Source: Lolium rigidum
Taxonomy: Eukaryota > Streptophyta > Magnoliopsida > Poales > Poaceae
Length of the DNA: 64,000 bases
Direction of reading: 5' to 3'
NCBI RefSeq assembly: GCF_022539505.1
Contig: NC_061508.1
Coordinates: 95,149,276-95,213,275, forward strand
This document shows positions 44,928-56,903 of the stretch, in pieces. The notes under the pieces are model-generated. The model was given only the letters and a program-made list of their open reading frames with translations, was not told the origin of the DNA and did no database searches. Each line of letters begins with the position of its first letter. Position 1 is the first letter of the stretch. Position numbers and translations under genes: made by a program.

Positions 44928-47340
44928 AGTAATGTTTCCATCGTTTTCTTATGTTCCATGTGTAGAAAAAAATACTGCGATGATGTGATTTTTATGTTTC
45001 TACGGTCTCATACTATGATAGACAGAGTTGGACTACTGAATTACAATAGTTTTTTTGTTTAAATGATCGCAAGGCATTATTCATGTAGGGCACCAGATGA
45101 TTAGTTACCTGTCCTCTGAGCGTCGGAACTCCATGATGGACCACAAATTGAGCATCTACGATGCCAATCTGCTCTTCAGGAAACTGCCGATTCAAAAGAG
45201 AGGGGAAATGGAGAAGTTGTCAAGTATGCACAGTTTCTTACGTTGTTCAGTAAAACGTATACAGTTCTTCTCGTATGTTAGACTATACTTACATCGACGC
45301 ATCTCCAGAAATTGAAGTCTAGGCCCCATCCATGGACCAGGTCATTCTGGAATTGAATCAGCTTCTTCTTTTCAGCTCAGACAAATGTCATGTAAGTACT
45401 AGCACCTAATCATTAACTATTCCTTCGGTCCAGAAATACAAGTGTTTATATTTTGGTTAGAAATATAATTTCATATTGACTAATCAAACTCAAACTTAAC
45501 TTGAAACAGTGTACTTTAATTTTACTTCTTACATTCAAACTTGACCATAAGTTATTTCTACAATATTAGTGCCTTTGAGTAAGAATTCAATGATATCAAT
45601 TTCATGTCAAATAATGTACATATAACTGGATTATTTCTGACAAATACCGACCTGGATCATATGCCACACGCATTTCCAAGCATCCCTGGAGAAAACCGGT
45701 GCCATCACCTCCACGAACCTGCATCTCAATTCCAGCAGATCCTCCAGATCATAGCAAACTAAAAAGTGACATTGAGGTGACAAAAGAATTTGGTTACCCG
45801 CTGCACGGTTGCCAGTGCACGGTGGAGCAGTTCTCCCCTGTGTCTGTCCTGTTCATGCCAAAACAACCCCATTTTCTCTTGTTAATTAATTATTTGTCAC
45901 AGGTTAAATACGTTCAATATATCTAACTATCTATACACATAGGTACATATAATCTCTTCTTCAGATTTTGTTTACAAGAATTTTATCTATAATTGCATCA
46001 TCATGGATCCTGCATGTGCTTACTTGTGCATCTCGCTGGCGTCTCTTTTGACAGTGACATGGTAAAGCTTCTTTCCCTTGGTCACGTCCAGCCCCGGCTG
46101 CGAGATTCCCAACCCATGCTTCTTCACAATGTTGATGTACCTGCAACCACAACTTGTCCATGATCAGATTCAGAGGTTTAGAATTCAGAGCAAGCAACAA
46201 AATAGGCATTGGTGGATCATACGCTTCTGCGGTGAAATTCTCGACACCAAGGTCCTCGTCCCACAAGAAGACGTAGTCGTACGGCGCAACGATGCTTGGG
46301 TGCAAGAACCTCTTGGCGAACCACCTTCATCATTCCAGGTCAAAATCTGAAGATTGTCATGGCATATTTGGTGGAGTTGAAAGTCTTGGACATAAACAAT
46401 TCTGTCACCGTTCTCACCATTTGGTTTGCTTCCTGGCACTAATGTGAATAGCCTCCTTTGACCACTTGAACTCGTCCCACTCCGTCATGCGACCGTCGTA
46501 GTGGAACAGCACAACGTCGAAGTTGTTGGAGAACTATAGTGTATACAATTGTCATTTGATAGGATCATCGAGTTTACATGTGACACCGAAGTCTAATACC
46601 TGGTCACACTATATTATGATCAAAGTTCAGAAACAACTTCTTGATTCTTACCTTGTGGACGGTTGCATCGACATTGACTCTCTCGGTGTATCCTACCGCC
46701 AGCGCCAGGAGGTACTTGCGAGTCTCCGTGTCCTACACATTGCACACCGGAACAAGTTTTTCAAGCAATCAAATGGAAGATGAAACAAAAAAAGATTGGG
46801 TATTTATTCAAATTAATGTAAGGTGCAATGCAACGAGTTCAGGGCCAGGCAAATCAAGACCTCGCTTGGGGACCCCCAGAGCCGACGCAGGTGAAGATCG
46901 GACTCCGACACCACAATCCCTGGTGGTAGCCTTTCTGCACCTTGAGGGTTTCTTGCAATCTTCACAATCTGCAAACATCGAGTGTTTCACTTTCATTCAT
47001 ACTACAATGATGACCATCTAGCTGGGGCCGAAACTGAATCATTCAGAAAGTTCAGAAGTGCACGTAATGTACCCCTGAAGTGGCATTTGGCGTGGTGCTG
47101 TTGTCACTGAATCCGGAGTTTGCAGCACCGCTACCACGCCAAGGCAGTGTGCGACACTGAAGCTGCATGGATCAATATATCTTATCTGAGATCTCGCCGG
47201 CTTATGGTTGGTAAAAGCCAATACCCAAAACCTTTCTCTTTCTCTACCTTCGGTGCGATCGCAACAGGGAAAGTAAGGCCGATGAAGAACCCGAACGTCA
47301 TCGCCGCCGATAACGCCATCAGAAACGGGGTTAATTTCAT
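44394..47340 (-). CDS. DUF707 family protein (annotated elsewhere as lysine-ketoglutarate reductase trans-splicing related), 12 exons
   Basis: Exons: 47340-47248, 46968-46861, 46732-46652, 46533-46418, 46324-46223, 46140-46024, 45848-45798, 45718-45652, 45346-45293, 45183-45109, 44721-44692, 44552-44394. All introns are GT-AG and phases agree, giving 350 aa. Residues 5-25 form a membrane anchor (AAMTFGFFIGLTFPV). Family blocks follow: GAERLPPGIVVSESDLHLRRLWGSPSE, KYLLALAVGYTERVNVDA, VVLFHYDGRMTEWDEF, QTKWWFAKRFLHPSIVAPYDY, FLWDEDLGVENF (about 152-163), KHGLGISQPGLD, VFSRDAWKCVWHMIQNDL, HGWGLDF and IGIVDAQFVVHHGVPTL. The WDED pattern resembles glycosyltransferase acidic motifs, and a type II Golgi protein is plausible, but activity is unproven. 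Exon 7 is short and Cys/Trp-rich where relatives have a Pro/Cys loop. Confidence 0.88.
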
Positions 47341-47881
47341 CCTGTCTATCTATATATACTCACCGCGATAAATCAAGAAAAGAACACAAAGACCGATTCT
47401 GCAGAAAGAATCAACGACGACAACGCAAATACTTACAAGATCGATGACGACTTGTCCTTATGTTGGTGACACGCACAAAGAATGGAGAACTAGCCAATGT
47501 GTACGCGCTGCACTACAATGTCCGAGGTTTATAACGTAGTGTATAAACTGAATCTGAATCTAAAGGAGGAGCAGAGGTTGAGATGCAGACCATTTTTTGT
47601 TTTGTTTTTGCAAGGGGATGGAGGACATTTCAATGGAAGCAAATCGTAAGCTAGCTGGAGGACATCAATGCTTGATCGCACCCTTCTGATTTGGAACTCG
47701 GTCAATCGACAAAATCTCCTCGTTAACCCGTGTATTTATGTGTGGGCACCGAGGTTTTTGCCTTTGATTGCTCTTAGGCATGCATGGCGTACCGTCTATA
47801 TATATTGGTGTACGTACGTTCACAAAAATAAAAGTCCAGTCAACGTACAATGACACTTTCGTTGTTAGAAAGCCTATTTGA
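47341..47881. other. Upstream region of the DUF707 gene
   Basis: 541 bases without a coding frame that I can support. It is presumably the 5' UTR and promoter of the minus-strand gene; a TATATATA-like stretch at 47351-47357 could serve as core promoter but is close to the ATG. Confidence 0.4.
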
Positions 47882-48450
47882 TCTATACCTAATAATAAAG
47901 GGGCTAACGTTTCCGTGGTTTGGTCCGTTTGGTCCGTCCTGATTTCCTTCGTCCGATGTCCGTTGTCGTCCGTGCCACAGAGTTTTGTCCATCTATTTCG
48001 TCGTCCATCGTATGTTTTCCTCCGTCCGTCAAAGCAGCCCGGGCGGCAGCAGTCTATACCTAATAATAAAGGAGCTAAGGTTTCTGCCAAAATTTTCGTC
48101 CAACATTTTTATGGACGGTTTTGCCCTCCCACCAAAATACATAATACACCCAATGCCACGGTACCGTTTCGTCTTGATTTTTTTTCTTTTAGTATTTGCC
48201 AAACGAACCACGCCCAATCCAGCACATCGAGTGCTGCCTCTCCTCCCGCTGGACGGGACAAGTGGGCAGGCCACACGCGCCGCCTCCGTCCCCTGTCTGG
48301 ACTCACAATTTCAGGGAACCGTCGGTCCAGGCGGCAGGGGAGCTCAAGGCGCGCGTCGCCCGCAAACTGAACTCAGCCTGCTCGGGAAGGCCGGCGACGA
48401 CGAGGGTCCCGATGCGGCCTGGACCTCCACGGCGAGGACGCCTTCCTTCC
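47882..48450 (+). mobile_element. Two Helitron-like 5' termini in tandem, body cut by the gap
   Basis: TCTATACCTAATAATAAAGG occurs at 47882 (preceded by A) and, as a near copy, at 48053 (preceded by G). Both continue GCTAA-GTTTC. This resembles grass Helitron 5' ends, although related sequences also occur in other repeats. Downstream (48290-48450) a GC-rich coding-like stretch follows a TTTCAG, reading EPSVQAAGELKARVARKL, possibly a captured exon. No 3' hairpin or CTAG end is seen before the gap. Confidence 0.45.
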
Positions 48451-48550
48451 NNNNNNNNNNNNNNNNNNNNNNNNNNNNNNNNNNNNNNNNNNNNNNNNNN
48501 NNNNNNNNNNNNNNNNNNNNNNNNNNNNNNNNNNNNNNNNNNNNNNNNNN
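48451..48550. other. Assembly gap (100 N)
   Basis: Exactly 100 undefined bases, probably a placeholder of unknown real length. Sequence expected here includes about 110 bases of the left LTR of element A, the 3' part of element B, and the pol part of the Gypsy at 60128. Confidence 0.95.
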
Positions 48551-50188
48551 CGGGGAGGAAGAGGTCAAAGATATCCCTCTCATGCAACCTGCAACCACAA
48601 AGCAAGAAGTCTCTTGTGTCCCCAACACACCTAATAGGTGCACTAGTTCGGCGAAGAGATAGTGAAATACAGGTGGTATGAATAAGCAGTAGCAACGGCA
48701 ACGGCACCAGAAAAGTGCTTTGCCCAGGACGAGTAAACAAGCGGTAGTAACGCAGCAGTAGTAACGCAGCAGTAGTAACGCGATAAAACAGATAAACAAG
48801 CAGCGATAGCGATATTTAGGAACAAGGCCTAGGGAATAGACTTTCACTAGTGGACACTCTCAACTTTGATCACATAACAGAATAGATAAATGCATACTCT
48901 ACACTCGTTGTTGGATGATGAACACATTGCGTAGGATTACACGAACCCTCAATGCCGGAGTTAACAAGCTCCACAATAATGCTCATATTTTAGTAACCTT
49001 TAGTGTAAGATAGATCAAAAGACTAAACCAAGTACTAACATAGCATGCACACTGTCACCTTCATGCATATGTAGTAGGAATAGATCACATCAATATTATC
49101 ATAGCAATAGTTAACTTCGCAATCTACAAGAGATCATGATCATAGCATAAACCAAGTACTAACACGGTGCACACACTTGTCACCTTTGCACACGTGCGGG
49201 AGGAATAAAACTACTTTAATAACATTGCTAGAGTAGCACATAGATAAATTGTGATACAAACACATTGCAATCATAAAGAGATATAAATAAGCACCTCACT
49301 ATGCCATTCAACGGTGAATAAGTATTCTGTGAAATATAGCCTAAGAGACCCACACGGTGCACACACTTGTCACCTTTACACACGTGGGACAAGGAGTCTC
49401 CGGAGATCACATAAGTAAAATTCACTTGACTAGCATAGTGACATCTAGATTACAAGCATCATCATATGAATCTCAATCATGTAAGGCAGCTCATGAGATT
49501 ATTGTATTGAAGTACATAGGAGAGAGATGAACCATTTCGAAAAAAAGGAGATAGATGAACCACAGAGCTACCAGTACAGCCCCGAGCCTCGATGGAGAAC
49601 TACTCCCTCCTCATGGGAGCAGCAGCGGTGATGAAGATGGCGGTGGAGATGGCAGCGGTGTCGATGGAGAAGCCTTCCGGGGGCACTTCCCCGCTCCGGC
49701 AGGGTGCCGGAACAGAGACTCCTGTCCCCCAGATCTTGGCTTTGCGATGGCGGCGGCTCTGGAAGGTTTTCCGTATCGTGGTTCTTCGCCTCAGGGTTTT
49801 CTCGACGGAGGCTTTAAATAGGCGGAAGGGCAGCGTCAGAGGGTCGAAGAGGCGGAGGCACCATAGGCTGGCGCGGCCGGGGCCCGAGCCGCGCCACCCT
49901 ATCATCTGGGGCCCACAGGGCCCCCTCCGCGGCTCTCGGGTGTTCTGGATGCTTCCGGTGAAAATAGGAACACGGGTCTTGATTTCGTCCGATTCCGAGA
50001 ATATTTCGTTACTAGGATTTACGAAACCAAAAACAGCGAGAAAACAGAAGCGGCTCTTCGGCATCTTGTTAATAGGTTAGTTCCGAGAAAATGCACGAAT
50101 ATGACATAAAGTGTGCATAAAACATGTAGGTATCATCAATAATATGGCATGGAACATAAGAAATTATCGATACGTCGGAGACGTATCA
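48551..50188 (-). repeat. 3' LTR of element A (left copy, truncated by the gap)
   Basis: It aligns with 53704-55312 and lacks the first ~112 bases on the gap side. It has an extra copy of GAGATAGATGAACCA near 49548-49562 after a CGAAAAAAAGG stretch. It contains repeats of GTAGTAACGCAGCA (about 48740-48780) and three spaced copies of a GTGCACAC-TGTCACC block (49050, 49168, 49356). Confidence 0.88.
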
Positions 50189-52764
50189 AGCATCCCCAAG
50201 CTTAGTTACTGCTCGTCCCGAGCAGGTAAAACGATAACAAAGATAATTTCTGAAGTGACATGCCATCATAACCTTGATCATACTATTTGTAAACATATGT
50301 AATGAATGCAGCGATCAAAACAATGGTAATGACATGAGTAAACAAGTGAATCATAAAGCAAAGACTTTTCATGAATAGTACTTCAAGACAAGTATTAATA
50401 AGGCTTGCATAAGAGTTAACTCATAAAGCAATAAATCAAAGTAAAGGTATTGAAGCAACACAAAGGAAGATTAAGTTTCAGCGGTTGCTTTCAACTTGTA
50501 ACATGTATATCTCATGGATAATTGTCAACATAGAGTAATATAACAAGTACAATATGCAAGTATGTAGGAATCAATGCACAGTTCACACAAGTGTTTGCTT
50601 CTTGAGGTGGAGAGAGATAGGTGAAGCTGACTCAACATAAAAGTAAAGAGAATGGTCCTTCAAAGAGGAAAGCATCGATTGCTATATTTGTGCTAGAGCT
50701 TTTATTTTGAAAACATGAAACAATTTTGTCAACGGTAGTAATAAAGCATATGAGTTATGAAAGTTATATCTTACAAGTTGCAAGTCTCATGCATAGTATA
50801 CTAATAGTGCCCGCACCTTGTCCTAATTAGCTTGGACTACCGGATCTTTGCAATGCACATGTTTTAACCAAGTGTCACAATGGGGTACCTCCATGCCGCC
50901 TGTACAAAGGTCTAAGGAGAAAGCTCGCATTTTGGATTTCTCGCTTTTGATTATTCTCAACTTAGACATCCATACGGGACAACATGGACAACGAGATAAT
51001 GGACTCCTCTTTAATGCATAAGCAGGTGGCAACAATTATTATTCTCATATGAGATTGAGGATATATGTCCAAAACTGAAACTTCCACCATGATTCATGGC
51101 TTTAGTTAGCGGCCCAATGTTCTTCTCTAACAATATGCACGCTCCAACCATAAAGGTGGTAGATCTCTCTTACTTCAGACAAGACGGACATGCATAGCAA
51201 CTCACATGATATTCAACAAAGAATAGTTGATGGCGTCCCCGAAACATGGTTATCGCACAACAAGCAACTTAATAAGAGATAAAGTGCATAAGTACATATT
51301 CAATACCACAATAGTTTTTAAGCTATTTGTCCCATGAGCTATATATTGCAAAGGTGAATGATGGAATTTTAAAGGTAGCACTCAAGCAATTTACTTTGGA
51401 ATGGCGGATAAATACCATGTAGTAGGTAGGTATGGTGGACACAAATGGCATAGTGGTTGGCTCAAGTATTTTGGATGCATGAGAAGTATTCCCTTTCGAT
51501 ACAAGGTTTAGGCTAGCAAGGTTATTTGAAACAAACACAAGGATGAACGGTGCAGCAAAACTCACATAAAAGACATATTGTAAACATTATAAGATTCTAC
51601 ACCGTCTTCCTTGTTGTTCAAACTCAATACTAGATATTATCTAGACTCTAGAGAACCAAATATGCAAACCAAATTAGCAAGCTCTAAGTGTTTCTTCATT
51701 AATGGGTGCAAAGTATATGATGCAAGAGCTTAAACATGAGCACAACAATTGCCAAGTATCAAATTATCCAAGACATTTTAGAGTTACTACATGTAGCATT
51801 TTCCAATTCCAACCATATAACAATTTAACGAAGAAGAAACTTCGCCATGAATACTATGAGTAGAGCCTAAGGACATACGTGTCCATATGCTACAGCGGAG
51901 CGTGTCTCTCTCCCACAAAGTGAATGCAAGGATCCATTTTATTCAAACAAAACAAAAAACAAAAACAAACCGACGCTCCAAGCAAAGTGCATAAGATGTG
52001 ACGGAATAAAAATATAGTTTCGGGGGAGGAACTCGATAATGTTGTCGATGAAGAAGGGGATGCCTTGGGCATCCCCAATCTTAGACGCTTGAGTCTTCTT
52101 AGAATATGCAGGGGTGAACCACCGGGGCATCCCCAAGCTTAGAGCTTTCACTCTCCTTGATCATATTGCATCATACTCCTCTCTTGATCCTTGAAAACTT
52201 CCTCCACACCAAACTCGAAACAACTCATTAGAGGGTTAGTGCACAATAAAAATTCACATGTTCCGAGGTGACACAATCATTCTTAACACTTCTGGACATT
52301 GCATAAAGCTACTGGACATTAATGGATCAAAGAAATTCATCCAACATAGCAAAAGAGGCAATGCGAAATAAAAGGCAGAATCTGTCAAAACAGAACAGTC
52401 CGTAAAGATGGATTTTATTAGGCCACCAGACTTGCTCAAATGAAAATGCTCAAATTGAATGAAAGTTGCGTACATATATGAGGATCATGCACGTAAATTG
52501 GCTTAATTTTATGAGTTACCTACAGAGAGGTAGACCCAGATTCGTGACAGCAAAGAAATCTGGAACTGCGCAGTAATCCAAATCTAGTACTTACTTTACT
52601 ATCAAAGACTTTACTTGGCACAACAAAACTCAAAACTAAGATAAGGAGAGGGTGCTACAGTAGTAAACAACTTCCAAGACTCAAATATAAAACAAAGTAC
52701 TGTAGCAAAATAACACATGGGTTATCTCCCAAGAAGTTCTTTCTTTATAGCCATTAAGATGGGC
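50189..52764 (-). other. Non-coding internal region of element A
   Basis: No supported gene. 51340-51560 matches 55540-55740 of element B. Polypurine-like copies (plus strand GCATCCCCAAGCTTAG or close) lie at about 52069 and 52127 in addition to the true tract at 50190. Confidence 0.6.
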
Positions 52765-53427
52765 TCAGCGGTTTTTATGATGCACTCGCAAGAAATAGTA
52801 TTTGAAGCAAAAGAGAGCATCAAGAGGAAAATTCAAAACACATTTAAGTCTAACATGCTTCCTATGCATAGGAATCTTGTAAATAAACAAGTTCATGAAG
52901 AGCAAAGTGACAAGCATAGGAAGATAAAACAAGTGTAGCTTCAAAAATTTCAGCACATAGAGAGGTATTTTAGTAACATGAAAATTTCTACAACCATATT
53001 TTCCTCTCTCATAATAACTTTCAGTAGCATCATGAGAAAACTCAACAATATAACTATCACATAAAGCATTCTTATCATGAGTCTCATGCATAAAATTATT
53101 ACTCTCCACATAAGCATAATCAATTTTATTAGTTGTAGTGGGAGCAAATTCAAAATACTAGCTATCATTATTATTCTCATCAAGTGTAGGAGGCAAGGTA
53201 TCATCAAAGAAAATTTTCTCCTCAATGCTTGGGGGACTAAAAAGATCATGAAAACCAGCTTCCCCAAGCTTAGAACTTTCTACATTATTATCAACAATGG
53301 TGTTCAAAGCGTTCATACTAATATTACTACCAGCATGCAAATAAGATTCCATAGGTTTTTAAATTTTTGCATCAAACAATCCATGTTTTAAATCAGGAAA
53401 TAGAATAAGAAGCTCATTGTTGTCCAT
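52765..53427 (-). pseudogene. Element A ORF, relative of the 472-aa ORF of element B, two stops
   Basis: An ATG at 53427 begins MDNNELLILFPDLKHGLFDA. The frame continues to 52765 with in-frame stops after DAKI (about 53358) and after ENNNDS (about 53158). The C-terminal part matches element B's ORF: CDSYIVEFSHDATESYYERGKYGCRN, a hydrophobic stretch LYVLKFLKLHLFYLPMLV, FMNLFIYKIPMHRK and VRLKCVLNF. It is shorter than B's version at the N-terminus. Confidence 0.7.
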
Positions 53428-53591
53428 TATGCCAAACTAGTGTAAACAAGAAACAAAAAGATGCAATTGCAGGATCTAAAGGAAATAGCTTCGAGCACAA
53501 ACACAATGGCGCCAAAAAGTACCGTTACACTGGAACCGGAGTATGAGTGCCTTTTACCTTTCCTCCCCGGCAACGGCGCCGGAAAAGTGCT

Positions 53592-55312
53592 TGATGTCTA
53601 CGGGAGCTTCTATTCTTGTAGACAGTGTTGGGCCTCCAAGAGCAGAGGTTTGTAGAACAGCAGCAAGTTTCCCTTAAGTGGATCACCCAAGGTTTATCGA
53701 ACTCAGGGAGGAAGAGGTCAAAGATATCCCTCTCATGCAACCATCGCAACCACAAAGCAAGAAGTCTCTTGTGTCCCCAACACACCTAATAGGTGCACTA
53801 GTTCGGCGAAGAGATAGTGAAATACAGGTGGTATGAATAAGCAGTAGCAACGGCAACGGCACCGGAAAAGTGCTTTGCCCGGGACGGTAAACAAGCGAGT
53901 AGTAACGCAGCAGTAGTAACGCAGCGGTAGTAACGCGAGTAAAACAGTAAACAAGCAGCGATAGCAGTATTTAGGAACAAGGCCTAGGGAATAGACTTTC
54001 ACTAGTGGACACTCTCAACTTTGATCACATAACAGAATAGATAAATGCATACTCTACACTCTTGTTGGATGATGAACATATTGCGTAGGATTACACGAAC
54101 CCTCAATGCCGGAGTTAACAAGCTCCACAATAATGCTCATATTTTAGTAACCTTTAGTGTAAGATAGATCAAAAGACTAAACCAAGTACTAACATAGCAT
54201 GCACATTGTCACCTTCATGCATATGTAGTAGGAATAGATCACATCAATATTATCATAGCAATAGTTAACTTCGCAATCTACAAGAGATCATGATCATAGC
54301 ATAAACCAAGTACTAACACGGTGCACACACTGTCACCTTTGCACACGTGCAGGAGGAATAAAACTACTTTAATAACATTGCTAGAGTAGCACATAGATAA
54401 ATTGTGATAAAAACACATTGAAATCATAAAGAGATATAAATAAGCACCTCACTATGCCATTCAACAGTGAATAAGTATTCTGTGAAATATAGCCTAAGAG
54501 ACCCACACGGTGCACACACTGTCACCTTTACACACGTGGGACAAGGAGTCTCCGGAGATCACATAAGTAAAATTCACTTGACTAGCATAGTGACATCTAG
54601 ATTACAAGCATCATCATATGAATCTCAATCATGTAAGGCAGCTCATGAGATTATTGTATTGAAGTACATAGGAGAGAGATGAACCACATAGCTACCGGTA
54701 CAGCCCGGAGCCTCGATGGAGAACTACTCCCTCCTCATGGGAGCAGCAGCGGTGATGAAGATGGCGGTGGAGATGGCAGCGGTGTCGATGGAGAAGCCTT
54801 CCGGGGGCACTTCCCCGCTCCGGCAGGGTGCCGGAACAGAGACTCCTGTCCCCCAGATCTTGGCTTTGCGATGGCGGCGGCTCTGGAAGGTTTTCCGTAT
54901 CGTGGTTCTTCGCCTCAGGGTTTTCTCGAAGGAGGCTTTAAATAGGCGGAAGGGCAGCGTCAGAGGGTCGAAGAGGCGGCGGCACCATAGGCTGGCGCGG
55001 CCAGGGCCCAGGCCGCGCCACCCTATCATCTGGGGCCCACGGGGCCCCCCTCTGGCGGCTCTCGGGTGTTCTGGATGCTTCCGGTGAAAATAGGAACCTG
55101 GGTCTTGATTTCGTCCGATTCCGAGAATATTTCGTTACTAGGATTTACGAAACCAAAAACAGCAGAACAACAGAACGGCTCTTCGGCATCTTGTTAATAG
55201 GTTAGTTCCAGAAAATGCACGAATATGACATAAAGTGTGCATAAAACATGTAGGTATCATCAATAATATGGCATGGAACATAAGAAATTATCGATACGTC
55301 GGAGACGTATCA
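53592..55312 (-). repeat. 5' LTR of element A (right copy, complete)
   Basis: 1721 bp, TG..CA. A TATTTAAA core-promoter candidate (minus strand, near 54943) lies just upstream of a GC-rich imperfect palindrome (about 54985-55045). Confidence 0.88.
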
Positions 55313-56903
55313 ATAGATCAGGGCAAAACACGTGAAGAGAATTATTATTAGTGAAGGTTAATTAATTGGGGCTGGGAACCCCATTGCCAGCTCTTTTTGC
55401 AAAATTATTGGATAAGCGGATGAAGCCACTAGTCCATTGGTGAGAGTCTGTCAAGAGTAAATGACAAGGTTGAAAGATAAAACACCACATACTTCCTCAT
55501 GAGCTATAAAACATTAACACAAATTGAGAAGCATTTTGAAGGTTTAAAGGTAGCACATGAAGTATTTACTTGGAATGGCAGGAAATACCACATAGTAGAT
55601 AGATATGGTGGACACAAATGGCATAGGTTTTGGCTCAAGGTTTTGGATGCACGAGAAGCATTCCCTCTCAGTACAAGGCTTTGGCTAGCAAGGTTGTTTG
55701 AAGCAAACACAAGTATGAACCGGTACAGCAAAACTTACATAAGAACATATTGCAAGCATTATAAAACTCTACACTGTCTTCCTTGTTGCTCAAACACTTC
55801 TACCAGAAAATATCTAGACCTTAGAGAGACCAATCATGCAAACCAGTTTCAACAAGCTCTACGGTATTTCTCCACTAATAGGTTTAAACTACATGATGCA
55901 AGAGAAACATGATCTACTTGAGAGCTCAAACCAATTGCCAAGTATCAAATTATCCAAGACAATATGAAGCATTTTCTTTTTCCAACCAAATATCAATAAG
56001 TGCAATAGCTTCCAACTTTTATCATTGAACATTAAAAGTAAAACGAAGAACACAAGTGTTCATATGAAAAAGCGGAGCGTGTATCTCTCCCACACAAGGA
56101 TTGCTAGGATCCGAATTTAGTCAAACATAAACAAAAAATAAAAACACACAGACGCTCCAAGTAAAGCACATAAGATGTGACCGAATAAAAATATAGTTTC
56201 AAGAGAAGGGACCTGATAAGTTGTCGATGAAGAAGGGGATGCCTTCAGCATCCCCAAGCTTAGATGCTTGAGTCTTCTTGAAATATGCAGGGATGAACCA
56301 CGGGGGCATCCCCAAGCTTAGACTCTTCACTCTTCTTGATCATAGTATATCATCCTCCTCCCTTGACCCTTGAAAACTTCCTCCACACCAAACTCGAAAC
56401 AAACTCATTAGAGGGTTAGTGCATAATCAAAAACTCACATGTTCAGAGGTGACACAATCATTCTTAACACTTATGGACATTGCCCAAAGCTACTGGAAGG
56501 TAATGGAACAAAGAAATCCATCCAACACAGCGAAAGAGGCAATACGAAATAAAAGGCAGAATCTGTCAAAACAGAACAGTCCGTAAAGACGAATTTTATT
56601 GAGCCACCAGACTTGCTCAAATGAAAATGCTCAAATTGAATGAAAGTTGCGTACATATCTGAGGATCACTCACGTAAATTGGCATAATTTTCTGAGTTAC
56701 CTACAGAGAATTAGGCCCAGATTCGTGACAGGAAGAAATCTGTTTCTGCGCAGTAATCCAAATCTAGTATGAACCTTACTATCAAAGACTTTACTTGGCA
56801 CAACAATGCAATAAAAATAAGATAAGGAGAGGTTGCTACAGTAGTAACAACTTCCAAGACACAAATACAAAATAAAAGTACTGTAGCAAAATAAACACAT
56901 GGG
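55313..56903 (-). other. Non-coding internal region of element B
   Basis: No supported gene. A 137-codon plus frame at 55499-55912 is antisense to the element and has no family. Polypurine-like motifs (GCATCCCCAAGCTTAG) occur at about 56249 and 56306, matching those of element A. Confidence 0.55.

Larger units (their letters stand above)
48551..55312 (-). mobile_element. Athila-like element A (non-autonomous), inserted in element B
   Basis: Minus orientation: the 5' LTR is 55312-53592, the internal region 53591-50189, and the 3' LTR 50188 to the gap. LTR outer ends read TGATACGTCTCCGACGTATC on the minus strand. The primer site (minus) is GGCGCCGTTGCCGGGGAGG, near 53582-53564. The polypurine tract (minus, CTAAGCTTGGGGATGCT) is just right of 50188. 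Ends and LTR sequence resemble Triticeae Sabrina/WHAM-type elements from memory. There is no gag, protease or pol; only a decayed ORF near the 5' side. Confidence 0.85.

Noticed and set aside
49555..49821. 88-codon plus-strand ORF in element A's left LTR, repeated at 54679-54945
   Set aside because: It is antisense to the element and exists twice only because LTRs are duplicated; it is GC-rich low-complexity sequence without a family.
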